A stretch of 64,000 nt of DNA. Origin: Candidatus Rhodoferax mariagerensis (GTDB lineage: Bacteria; Pseudomonadota; Gammaproteobacteria; Burkholderiales; Burkholderiaceae_C). The notes beneath the pieces were generated by a model. It saw nothing but the letters and a program-made list of their open reading frames with translations. It searched no databases and was not told where the DNA came from. The position numbers were made by a program, and so were the translations under genes. The number at the start of each line of letters is the position of its first letter. Position 1 is the stretch's first letter. The DNA lies in the NCBI GenBank assembly GCA_016719055.1, contig JADKAW010000038.1, positions 310,001 through 374,000 on the forward strand, in the 5' to 3' direction. Shown in pieces: positions 57,117-64,000 of the stretch.

Positions 57117-57974
57117 TCACTTGGCCGCGTTCGGAAAAAACAACTGTTCGCCACCAATCTTGTAGCCGGCAATCACACCCTGCCCGGCCCCGGAAATCAG
57201 CCAGTCGACAAACTTCTGGCCATCGGCTACCTTCACATGCGTGTGTCTGGCCGGGTTGACCAGCATCACGCCGTACTGGTTGAACAGGCGTTTGTCGCCC
57301 TCCACCAGCACCGCCAGATCACCCCGGTTTTTGAAATTGAGCCAGGTGCCACGGTCTGCCAGCACATAGGCATTGCTGCTGGAGGCCATGTTCAGCGCCG
57401 GGCCCATGCCGCAGCCACACGACTTGTAGCCGCTGCCCATCTTGTCTTCCAGGCCAGCCTGCTTCCAGTAGCGCAGTTCGGCCGCGTGGGTGCCGCTCTT
57501 GTCACCGCGTGAAATGAACTCACCATTGATGGCTGCCACTTTTTTCAGAGCTTCAACAATGTCAGGGCCTTTTGTTTTGGCAGGGTCCGCCTTGGGGCCA
57601 ATCAGCACAAAGTCGTTGTACATCACCTCAAAACGCTTCACGGCAAAACCTTCGGCTACCACTTTTTCTTCAGCCACGGGGTCATGCACAAACAGCACGT
57701 CCGCGTCACCCCGGCGTCCCATGTCAATGGCCTGGCCGGTGCCCACGGCGACCACTTTCACATCAATGCCGCTGGCCTTTTTGAACTCGGGCAGCAAGTA
57801 GCCAAACAGGCCCGACTGTTCGGTTGAAGTGGTTGACGCCACCACTATCGACTGCGCTGCGGCGCTTAGGGCGGCACTACAAAGCACTACAGTAAATATA
57901 GCTTCTGGCACATATTGCATAAGGGCTAGAGGCCAAAATGACTTAAAGTTAAGCGCAGTTTTCATGGTGTTCAC
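57117..57974 (-). CDS. tupA: Tungstate ABC transporter substrate-binding protein TupA
   Basis: TupA binds tungstate in the periplasm for import and tungsten-cofactor synthesis. The 285-residue protein has IVVASTTSTEQSGLFGYLLP at the mature start, the Tup ligand signature with TTSTEQSG, and FISRGDKSGTHAAE. A GTG at 57974 overlaps the tupC stop (GTGA), with AAGGAG 7 bases upstream; an ATG at 57965 is the alternative. The signal peptide is unusual: part of it (FWPLALMQYVPEAIFTVV) is encoded by repeat copy 13. Confidence 0.9.
   Translation of the reverse strand: MNTMKTALNFKSFWPLALMQYVPEAIFTVVLCSAALSAAAQSIVVASTTSTEQSGLFGYLLPEFKKASGIDVKVVAVGTGQAIDMGRRGDADVLFVHDPVAEEKVVAEGFAVKRFEVMYNDFVLIGPKADPAKTKGPDIVEALKKVAAINGEFISRGDKSGTHAAELRYWKQAGLEDKMGSGYKSCGCGMGPALNMASSSNAYVLADRGTWLNFKNRGDLAVLVEGDKRLFNQYGVMLVNPARHTHVKVADGQKFVDWLISGAGQGVIAGYKIGGEQLFFPNAAK
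57888..57941 (-). repeat. Dispersed repeat copy 13, inside the tupA signal-peptide region
   Basis: A canonical copy: the minus strand has TTTTGGCCTC, TAGCCC, 11 bases, GTGCC, 3 bases, AGCTA. It is translated in the sense direction and supplies residues of the signal peptide. Confidence 0.82.
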
Positions 57975-58696
57975 AGAGTTTCTCCTTTGACAAAAAAATG
58001 GGCTGCCGGGTACTGTGTTTGCAACAGTGTCCCTTCGAAAAAATCTTTCACCGGCAGGTCGGCCAGCACCCTGCCCTGTTCCAGGTAAATCACCCGGCTC
58101 GCCAGTCGCTTGACCTGGCCTAGGTTGTGGCTGGCAAAAACCAGGGTGGCGGCCTGGTTCTGGTGGGCAAACTCTTCAATCAGCGCCTCTACCTCGCGCT
58201 TGGCATGCGGGTCCAGGCTGGCGGTGGGCTCATCCAGCAGCAGCACCTGGGGCTCAAGTGCCCAGGCCCGCGCCATGGCCACCCGCTGCTGCTGGCCGCC
58301 TGAGAGCTTGCGCCCGTTGCGCTGCGCCAGATCGGCCAGTCCTACCCGCTGCAACGCCACCAAGGCCCCGGTTTTGGCTTGCGCCCAGTGCACACCGCGC
58401 AGCCACAATCCCAGCGCCACATTGGCTTGCACCGTCAGGCGCATCAGATGGGGCCGTTGAAACAACATGGCCTGGGATGCCGCTGCATCAACGCTGAAAA
58501 GGCCCGCCGTCGGTGTGATCAACTGGTGCAACATGCGCAACAGCGTGCTTTTGCCACAGCCATTGGAGCCAACCAGGGCCACGCGCTCACCGGGCAAGAT
58601 GCACAGATTCACATCCGACAGCGCCCGAACGCCGCGTTTCGCAGAGCCAAACTGCACCGCAATGCCGCTCAGATTAAATAAGGCCTTAAGCGGCAT
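57971..58696 (-). CDS. tupC: Tungstate ABC transporter ATP-binding protein TupC
   Basis: A 241-residue ABC ATPase: Walker A VGSNGCGKSTLLRML, signature LSGGQQQRVAMARAW, Walker B VLLLDEPTASLD and the switch His in FASHNLGQ. It sits between tupB and tupA, which gives its role in tungstate import. It overlaps tupA by GTGA and follows tupB by 6 bases. Confidence 0.92.
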   Translation of the reverse strand: MPLKALFNLSGIAVQFGSAKRGVRALSDVNLCILPGERVALVGSNGCGKSTLLRMLHQLITPTAGLFSVDAAASQAMLFQRPHLMRLTVQANVALGLWLRGVHWAQAKTGALVALQRVGLADLAQRNGRKLSGGQQQRVAMARAWALEPQVLLLDEPTASLDPHAKREVEALIEEFAHQNQAATLVFASHNLGQVKRLASRVIYLEQGRVLADLPVKDFFEGTLLQTQYPAAHFFVKGETL

Positions 58697-58702
58697 GGTG
58701 CG

Positions 58703-59446
58703 TCATACCGATGCCCCAACCAGCGCCGACGACGCTGTGCCACCCGACTCACTGGCCTCTCGCCAACGCCGCAACAGGCCGATCAGCAGGTTCAATAACA
58801 GTACCACGCCCAGCAATATCAGCCCCAGGCCCAGGGCCAGCGGCAAATCCCCCTTGCTGGTCTCCAGCGCGATGGCTGTGGTCATGACACGGGTGAAGCC
58901 ATCCACATTGCCGCCCACAATCATCACTGCGCCAACCTCGGAAATGGCTCGCCCAAATGACGCGATCACCACCGTCAACAAGGCATAACGCTCGTCCCAG
59001 GCCAGCAGCAGGCTGCGCATTAATGGTAGAGCGCCGAGCGACTGCAGTTGTTCACCATGCAGATTCTGGGCGTCTTCCACCACCTGGCGGGTCAGGGCCG
59101 TGACCACCGGCAGCACCAGCACGGTTTGCGCCAGCACCATGGCCTTGAAGCTGAACAGCCAGCCCAAAAAACCCAATGGCCCGCTGCGCGACAGCAGCAG
59201 GTACACCACCAGCCCCACCACCACCGACGGTACAGCCAGCAAGGTGTTGAGCAGGGTCAACACCCCATCGCGCCCGGCAAAACGCGCTACACCCAGCCAG
59301 GCGCCCAGCACCAGGCCCAAACCGCAGGCCAAGGCGCAGGCCGTGGCGCTGACGGACAGTGACCTGCCCACGATGGTGAGCAAGCCGGCGTCCAGCGATG
59401 TGATGAGTTGCAGCGCCGTTTGCGCACTGTCAGTAAAGGTGGTCAT
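58703..59446 (-). CDS. tupB: Tungstate ABC transporter permease TupB
   Basis: A 247-residue permease with about five to six helices and the EAA coupling loop (SFGRAISEVGAVMIVGGNV region) shared by TupB and molybdate permeases. First gene of tupB-tupC-tupA. It is divergent from the fused regulator, so the 64-base gap should hold the operator. Confidence 0.9.
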   Translation of the reverse strand: MTTFTDSAQTALQLITSLDAGLLTIVGRSLSVSATACALACGLGLVLGAWLGVARFAGRDGVLTLLNTLLAVPSVVVGLVVYLLLSRSGPLGFLGWLFSFKAMVLAQTVLVLPVVTALTRQVVEDAQNLHGEQLQSLGALPLMRSLLLAWDERYALLTVVIASFGRAISEVGAVMIVGGNVDGFTRVMTTAIALETSKGDLPLALGLGLILLGVVLLLNLLIGLLRRWREASESGGTASSALVGASV

Positions 59447-59510
59447 GCAGGCAGAAAGAAAAGATCGGGTATCGTAGCTACCGAATCACAACCTGACGAT
59501 ATGAACCACT

Positions 59511-60668
59511 GTGCATAGGCTACAACTCCACTACACCCTGTCGCGCGACAACAGCCCGGCCCAGGTGCGCAACCCTCTGATCGACCTGCTGCAAGCAGTC
59601 AGCATAAGGGGCTCGATCTCGGGCGGTGCGCGTGCTCTGAACCTGAGCTACCGCCACGTCTGGGGCGAGCTCAAGCGCTGGGAGCAAGAGCTGGGCAACG
59701 AACTGCTGGTCTGGGAAAAAGGCCAAAACGCGCGCCTGACAGACTTTGCCAGCAAGCTGATGTGGGCCGAACGCCAGGCGCAGGCCCGCCTGGCACCGCA
59801 GATCGAGGCCTTGCGCAGTGAGCTCGAACGCAGTTTTGCACTGGCATTTGACGACAGTGTGCAGGTGCTGACACTCTACGCCAGCCACGACGAGGCGATC
59901 TCGCGTCTGCGCGAGTACGCCCTGCGAGGCCCGGAAAGCGGCACGCGGCTGCATCTGGACGTTCGTTTTACCGGCAGTGTCGATGCCATCCGTGCTCTCA
60001 ATGAGGGCCGTTGCATCATGGCGGGTTTTCACACGCTGGCCCAAACGGGTCGAAAAACGCTCAGTGAGCGCAGCTACAAGCCGCTGCTGCAACCCGGACG
60101 CCACAAAATCATCGGATTTGCCCAACGCACCCAGGGGCTGATGGTGGCACCCGGCAACCCCCTGGCGTTGCAGACATTGCACGATGTAGCGCGTAGTCAG
60201 GCCCGTTTTGCCAACCGGGTGCTGGGCTCGGGCACGCGCCTGGTGTTGGACGAACTGCTGGCTCAGGCTGGCCTGGCCGCCACAGACATCAACAGTCTTG
60301 CCAATCTGGAGCCCTCACACGCGGCCGTGGCACAGGCGGTGGCATCGGGTCAGTGTGATGCTGGCCTGGGCATTGCGGCGGCAGCGCTACAGGCCGGACT
60401 GGACTTTGTGCCTTTTGCCAACGAGCGCTACCATTTGGTGTGTCTGAAATCTGCACTTGGTCAGCCGGGCGTTCTAAACCTGCTGCAACTGCTGCAAACG
60501 CCGCACTGGCAAAGCAGCATGACAAACATCGCAGGCTATTCGCCTGAGCAGTGTGGCCAGGTTTTGTCCATGCGCAAGGTGTTGCCCTGGTGGGACTTTG
60601 CGCGTGAGAAAAGCAAGGCGGTATCGCTGCTCAACGCCGCCATGCCCATGCAACAGCAACCCGTTTAG
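59511..60668 (+). CDS. ModE-like HTH regulator fused to a substrate-binding domain
   Basis: A 385-residue transcription factor. The N-terminal ModE/LysR-like winged helix has ISGGARALNLSYRHVWGELK (about residues 33-52). The C-terminal part is a periplasmic-binding-protein-like sensor (PBP_like; blocks ALNEGRCIMAGFHTL, FANRVLGSGTRLVLDELL and EPSHAAVAQAVASGQCDAGLGI). Such fusions sense oxyanions; here tungstate is the likely ligand because the gene faces tupBCA. The GTG at 59511 is the first usable start; an upstream ATG at 59501 soon meets a stop. Confidence 0.85.
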   Translation: MHRLQLHYTLSRDNSPAQVRNPLIDLLQAVSIRGSISGGARALNLSYRHVWGELKRWEQELGNELLVWEKGQNARLTDFASKLMWAERQAQARLAPQIEALRSELERSFALAFDDSVQVLTLYASHDEAISRLREYALRGPESGTRLHLDVRFTGSVDAIRALNEGRCIMAGFHTLAQTGRKTLSERSYKPLLQPGRHKIIGFAQRTQGLMVAPGNPLALQTLHDVARSQARFANRVLGSGTRLVLDELLAQAGLAATDINSLANLEPSHAAVAQAVASGQCDAGLGIAAAALQAGLDFVPFANERYHLVCLKSALGQPGVLNLLQLLQTPHWQSSMTNIAGYSPEQCGQVLSMRKVLPWWDFAREKSKAVSLLNAAMPMQQQPV

Positions 60669-60743
60669 CAACAGTTGTCCACCACGGACGAGATGTCGGC
60701 ATGCACAAAGCAATGGCCCCATTGTCGAAAATATTCTCGCTTG

Positions 60744-60780
60744 GCCCCTGAGGGCTCGTAAAGCAAAAACAGGGGCTTTT
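60744..60780 (+). terminator. Possible terminator after the tungstate regulator
   Basis: GCCCCTG (60744-60750) pairs with CAGGGGC (60770-60776) around a 19-nt loop and is followed by TTTTGTT. The long loop makes it a weak candidate. Confidence 0.4.
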
Positions 60781-60790
60781 GTTCTTGCCA

Positions 60791-61312
60791 CTAGCCTAGT
60801 TTTCGGTCGCTCACCACCATGCCATCCGCATCGGCATACAGCCAGTCACCCGGATTCACCCAGACACCCTGAATCTGCACCGGCAAGTCTTTCAAACCCT
60901 GGTTCCTCTTTTCGGTGGGCATGGGCATGCTGGCAAGGGCGCGAATGCCCACGTCCTGCGCGGCCAACTCTACAACGTCGCGCACACAGCCATCAATCAG
61001 CACCCCCGCCCACCCATTTTTGGCAGCTGCGGCACCCAGGTTGCCACCCAGCAGGGCCCGCTGCAGCGAACCCGCACCTGCCACGACCAGCACTTTACCT
61101 ACCCGGCCGTCAGCGGTATCTTCAAAGCCACACGAATCGACAGCGGCTTTGACGAGCGAATTGTCTTCAAAACACTTGACTGTGCTCACCGGCCCACAGA
61201 ACACTTGGCGTGCGCCATAGTCCCGAAAAACTGGCGGCAGCACCCTAAAGACCCTGGGTGAGTCGTTCTTGTGGGCATCGCATAAATCGCTGGTGGCAAT
61301 GGGTTTATTCAT
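60791..61312 (-). CDS. rraA: Ribonuclease E activity regulator RraA family protein
   Basis: A 173-residue RraA-like protein: TSDLCDAH at the start, GKVLVVAGAGSLQRALLGGNL, GWAGVLIDGCVRDV and the C-terminal GDWLYADADGMVVSD. The fold also includes 4-hydroxy-4-methyl-2-oxoglutarate aldolases, with the GDGCxRD-type Arg-Asp for metal and pyruvate binding, seen here as DGCVRD. Either role is possible. It is convergent with the tungstate regulator and divergent from the SWIB gene. Confidence 0.9.
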   Translation of the reverse strand: MNKPIATSDLCDAHKNDSPRVFRVLPPVFRDYGARQVFCGPVSTVKCFEDNSLVKAAVDSCGFEDTADGRVGKVLVVAGAGSLQRALLGGNLGAAAAKNGWAGVLIDGCVRDVVELAAQDVGIRALASMPMPTEKRNQGLKDLPVQIQGVWVNPGDWLYADADGMVVSDRKLG

Positions 61313-61498
61313 TTCAAATTTCCTTCAAATGCAAAAAATTGTAGGTTGTACGCAAAACTGTCACGAAAAGATGCCTTTTCCCTGTGAAAAAGCCCTGTGC
61401 GCTCTTGGAAAGCCTTGGTTTCTCCAGTAGCATTCGCGTCTACCAGCAAATTGGCTGATCTTGCTGGTGTTTGATTAACAACTCATAGGACAACACAC

Positions 61499-61933
61499 AT
61501 GGCAACTGCAAAAAAAGCGCCAGCTAAAAAAGCTGCTCCTGTCACCAAAGCTGAACCAGCGCCCAAGGCCGCCCCAGCCAAAAAGGCAGCACCTGCAAAA
61601 GCAGCTGAGTCCGCCAAAAAGGTAGTTGCCAAAGCGGCTGCACCCGCCAAAAAAGCCGCTGCCAAAAAAGCACCCGCTGCCAAACGCAGCGTGAACGCCG
61701 CCTTCATGAAGACCCTGACACCCAGCGGTGCACTGGCGGCGGTGGTCGGTGCCAAAGCCTTGCCGCGCACCGAAGTCGTCAAAAAACTGTGGGACTACAT
61801 CAAGAAGAACAAGCTGCAAGACGACGTCAACAAGCGCCTGGTCAACGCCGATGCCAAGCTCAAGGAAGTATTTGGCAAGGCGCAGGTCACCATGTTCGAG
61901 ATTGCCGGCCTCATCGGCAAGCACCTGAAATAA
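61499..61933 (+). CDS. SWIB/MDM2 domain protein with histone-like Lys/Ala N-terminus
   Basis: A 144-residue protein. Residues 1-65 are a low-complexity run of AKKAAPAK-type units like histone H1-like bacterial proteins, probably binding DNA non-specifically. Residues 68-144 are a SWIB domain: FMKTLTPSGALAAVVG, LPRTEVVKKLWDYIKKN and LKEVFGKAQVTMFEIAGLI, a fold best known from eukaryotic chromatin remodellers. A nucleoid role is inferred. A terminator follows. Confidence 0.88.
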   Translation: MATAKKAPAKKAAPVTKAEPAPKAAPAKKAAPAKAAESAKKVVAKAAAPAKKAAAKKAPAAKRSVNAAFMKTLTPSGALAAVVGAKALPRTEVVKKLWDYIKKNKLQDDVNKRLVNADAKLKEVFGKAQVTMFEIAGLIGKHLK

Positions 61934-61956
61934 ACTTTTCTCTAGGGATAAAGCCC

Positions 61957-61985
61957 AAAAGGCCGGCGCAAGTCGGCTTTTTCTT
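61957..61985 (+). terminator. Rho-independent terminator after the SWIB gene
   Basis: AAGGCCG (61959-61965) pairs with CGGCTTT (61974-61980) with one G-T wobble and an 8-nt loop, followed by a T-rich run. Confidence 0.7.
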
Positions 61986-62031
61986 TGTGGCATGATCCTG
62001 CACATTCAAAAAAAGGCCAAGCCTTCTGTCA

Positions 62032-63035
62032 ATGCTGCGTTTTCTACTCACCCGTTTCAGCTTGATCATTCCGACCTTCATCGGCATGACCTTGGTGGCG
62101 TTTTTTCTGATCCGGATGGTGCCGGGTGACCCGATTGAGACACTGGCGGGCGAGCGCGGCATCGACCCGGTGCGCCATGCCGAACTGCTCAAGGCCTATG
62201 GTCTGGACCGCCCGGTGCTGGTGCAATATGGCATTTACATTGGCCGGGTGCTGCAGGGTGACCTAGGCAAGTCCATCATTACTCATGAACCGGTGCTCAA
62301 GGAATTTTTGGCACTGTTTCCGGCCACCATCGAGCTGGCGCTGTGCGCCATTCTGTTTGCGCTGATCATCGGGATTCCGGCCGGCATTTTGGCGGCGGTC
62401 AAGCGCAACACGATTCTGGACCACGGCGTCATGGGTGTGTCGCTCACTGGTTATTCGATGCCCATTTTCTGGTGGGGCCTGCTGCTGATTTTGCTGTTTT
62501 CAGTGCAACTTGACCTGACGCCAGTGTCTGGGCGCATATCAGTGCAGTATTTCATCGAGCCAGTCACCGGCTTTCTGATGATTGACACCTGGATGGCCGG
62601 GGACATGGATGCCTTCTGGTCGGCCGCCGCGCATCTGATTTTGCCGATGATTGTGCTGGGCACCAATCCACTGGCGGTGATTGCGCGCATGACGCGCTCA
62701 GCCATGCTGGAAGTGCTGGGCGAGGACTACATACGCACAGCGCGCGCTAAGGGTTTGTCAAGTTTTCGGGTGGTGGCGCTGCACGCCCTGCGCAACGCGC
62801 TGATTCCGGTGGTGACCGTCATTGGGCTGCAGGTCGGCGTGTTATTTACCGGCGCCATTCTGACGGAAACCATTTTTCGTGGCCAGGTGTGGGCAAATGG
62901 ATGATTGAAGCCATTGGCCGGCGTGATTACCCGGTGTTGCAGGGCGGCATGCTGCTGCTGGGCGGTATGGTGATGCTGGTCAACCTGCTGGTCGATGTGA
63001 CCTACGGCATCATCAACCCCCGCATTCGTCACTGA
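62032..63035 (+). CDS. Peptide/nickel-type ABC transporter permease, DppB-like (frameshifted as read)
   Basis: An inner-membrane permease of the DppB/OppB class: MLRFLLTRFSLIIPTFIGM, RMVPGDPIETLAGERG, and an EAA loop with DYIRTARAKGLSSFRVVALH. As read it stops at 62904, but the missing end (GVGKWMIEAIGRRDYPVLQG and INPRIRH) is in the next frame. One T lost from the T run near 62876 explains it, and 334 residues result, the usual size. dppC- and dppD-like genes follow. Confidence 0.88.
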
Positions 63036-63049
63036 TTCAGGCATTCACC

Positions 63050-63943
63050 TTGACCACCTTGACCGACTCCACTGTGCACGCGCCGCGGCATCCTCTGCGC
63101 GAATTCTGGGACTATTTTTCGACCAACAAGGGTGCCGTGGGCGGCTTGCTGATCGTGGTGCTGGTGCTGCTGATGGCGGCATTTGCGCCCTGGATAGCGC
63201 CCTACCCGCCCGATGCCACCGATTCCAGCGTGTTTCTGACACCACCGGCCTGGCAGGCTGGCGGCTCCAGTGCTCATCTGCTGGGCACCGATGCGATTGG
63301 CCGGGACATCCTGTCGCGGCTGATTTTTGGTGCGCGTCTGTCCCTGACCATCGGGCTGGCCGTGGTGGCGATTTCTGTGGTGGTGGGTACGGTGCTGGGG
63401 CTGACGGCAGGATATTTCAGGGGTCTGTTTGAGATCGGCGCGATGCGCCTGATGGACATCATCCTGACCTTGCCCAGCCTGCTGCTGGCGATTGTGATCG
63501 TGGCCATTCTGGGCCCGGGCCTGATGAATGCCATGCTGGCCGTGGCAGTGGTGGTGCTCCCGCATTACGTGCGGATTACCCGCGCAGCGGTGATTTCCGA
63601 GATGTCCAAGGACTATGTGACGGCGGCGCGTATGAATGGCGCCGGCCATTTGCGCCTGATGTTCACCGAGGTGCTACCCAACTGCACCGCACCCCTGATC
63701 GTGCAGGCGTCACTGGGTATTTCAACCGCGATTCTGGATGCCGCAGCCCTGGGCTTTTTGGGTCTGGGGGCACAACCACCGTCACCCGAATGGGGCACCA
63801 TGCTGGCCGATGCCCGTGAGTTTGTTTTGCGTGCCTGGTGGGTGGTGACGTTTCCGGGCTTGGCGATTCTGATCACCGTGCTGGCCTTCAACTTGCTCGG
63901 TGACGGTCTGCGCGACGCGTTTGACCCCAAACTCAAGCGCTGA
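63050..63943 (+). CDS. Peptide/nickel-type ABC transporter permease, DppC-like
   Basis: A 297-residue permease of the DppC/OppC class: first helix near residues 32-50, the loop LLGTDAIGRDILSRLIFGA, and an EAA loop with DYVTAARMNGAGHLRLM. Translation seems to start at a TTG (63050) 14 bases after the dppB-like stop; no ATG lies at the N-terminus. Part of a dipeptide-type importer with its neighbours; substrate unknown. Confidence 0.9.
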   Translation: MTTLTDSTVHAPRHPLREFWDYFSTNKGAVGGLLIVVLVLLMAAFAPWIAPYPPDATDSSVFLTPPAWQAGGSSAHLLGTDAIGRDILSRLIFGARLSLTIGLAVVAISVVVGTVLGLTAGYFRGLFEIGAMRLMDIILTLPSLLLAIVIVAILGPGLMNAMLAVAVVVLPHYVRITRAAVISEMSKDYVTAARMNGAGHLRLMFTEVLPNCTAPLIVQASLGISTAILDAAALGFLGLGAQPPSPEWGTMLADAREFVLRAWWVVTFPGLAILITVLAFNLLGDGLRDAFDPKLKR

Positions 63944-63954
63944 AAGACTTCTGT

Positions 63955-64000
63955 ATGGCTCTTTTAGAAATCGAAAACCTGTCGGTACAGTTTCCGTCCA
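63955..64000 (+). CDS. ABC transporter ATP-binding protein, DppD-like, 5' end only
   Basis: The first 15 codons read MALLEIENLSVQFPS, the usual first strand of a DppD/OppD ATPase, 11 bases after the dppC-like stop. The rest lies outside the window. Confidence 0.72.
   Translation, partial: MALLEIENLSVQFPS

Noticed and set aside
61475..62005. 176-codon minus-strand frame opposite the SWIB gene
   Set aside because: Its Phe/Gly/Cys-rich translation is the antisense of the Lys/Ala repeats.

Overview
The window looks like a chromosomal segment of a betaproteobacterium of the family Comamonadaceae, most like Rhodoferax or Polaromonas. The support is the protein sequences, the gene orders (rimP-nusA-infB-rbfA-truB-typA, dapA-bamC, trxA-rho, clpS-clpA, guaB near guaA), a phasin gene with PhaR-type operators, and a short dispersed repeat that I recognise as common in that family. 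No rRNA, tRNA, CRISPR array or complete insertion sequence was seen.

Layout. 1-7.5 kb: the 3' part of a urate hydroxylase gene, then parC and parE on the minus strand. The two topoisomerase IV genes are separated by a lone, AT-richer DUF262/DUF1524 gene flanked by two long hairpins. 7.6-11.7 kb: MFS transporter, a 41-residue membrane protein, a methyltransferase, dapA and bamC. 11.7-16.1 kb: a tightly packed minus-strand cluster (nitroreductase, Roadblock/LC7, Aer-like PAS, cytosolic PhnD-like binding protein, an unknown CxxCH protein, a degenerate receiver protein, and a probable second Roadblock protein). 16.1-25.4 kb: phasin, patatin phospholipase, clpA/clpS, dusC-like, msrA, CoA transferase/hydrolase and a flavoprotein. 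25.5-33.4 kb: trxA, rho, guaA, a decayed MNT/HEPN module, guaB, a DUF4124 protein, rnfH, ratA and smpB. 33.4-37.3 kb: lipoprotein, ECF sigma and anti-sigma genes, an enoyl-CoA hydratase family enzyme and an EamA exporter. 37.3-45.9 kb: the translation-factor operon. 46-51.6 kb: yejABEF peptide transporter. 51.7-57 kb: fabI, cysE, trmJ, suhB, an exported helical protein and an AhpD-like protein. 57-61 kb: tungstate transporter with a divergent fused regulator, then rraA. 61.5 kb to the end: a SWIB-domain protein and a dipeptide-type ABC transporter cut by the window edge.

Three things stand out. First, the DUF262 gene sits between two perfect hairpins whose stems are unrelated but whose 30-nt loops share an identical 25-nt core in opposite orientations, and the unit separates parE from parC. 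Second, the seven-gene nitroreductase/Roadblock/PAS/binding-protein cluster looks like a soluble sensory or regulatory system I cannot match to a known one. Third, thirteen copies of a dispersed repeat with a strictly spaced core (TAGCCC-N19-AGCTA) lie between and inside genes, where they are translated in frame, even within a tungstate-binding protein's signal peptide.

At least fourteen single- or double-base frameshifts interrupt conserved genes, eleven of them between 18 and 24 kb. Most fall in short homopolymers, and the downstream codons remain conserved. I read them mainly as sequence or assembly errors, not true gene decay. Restored lengths below assume this.
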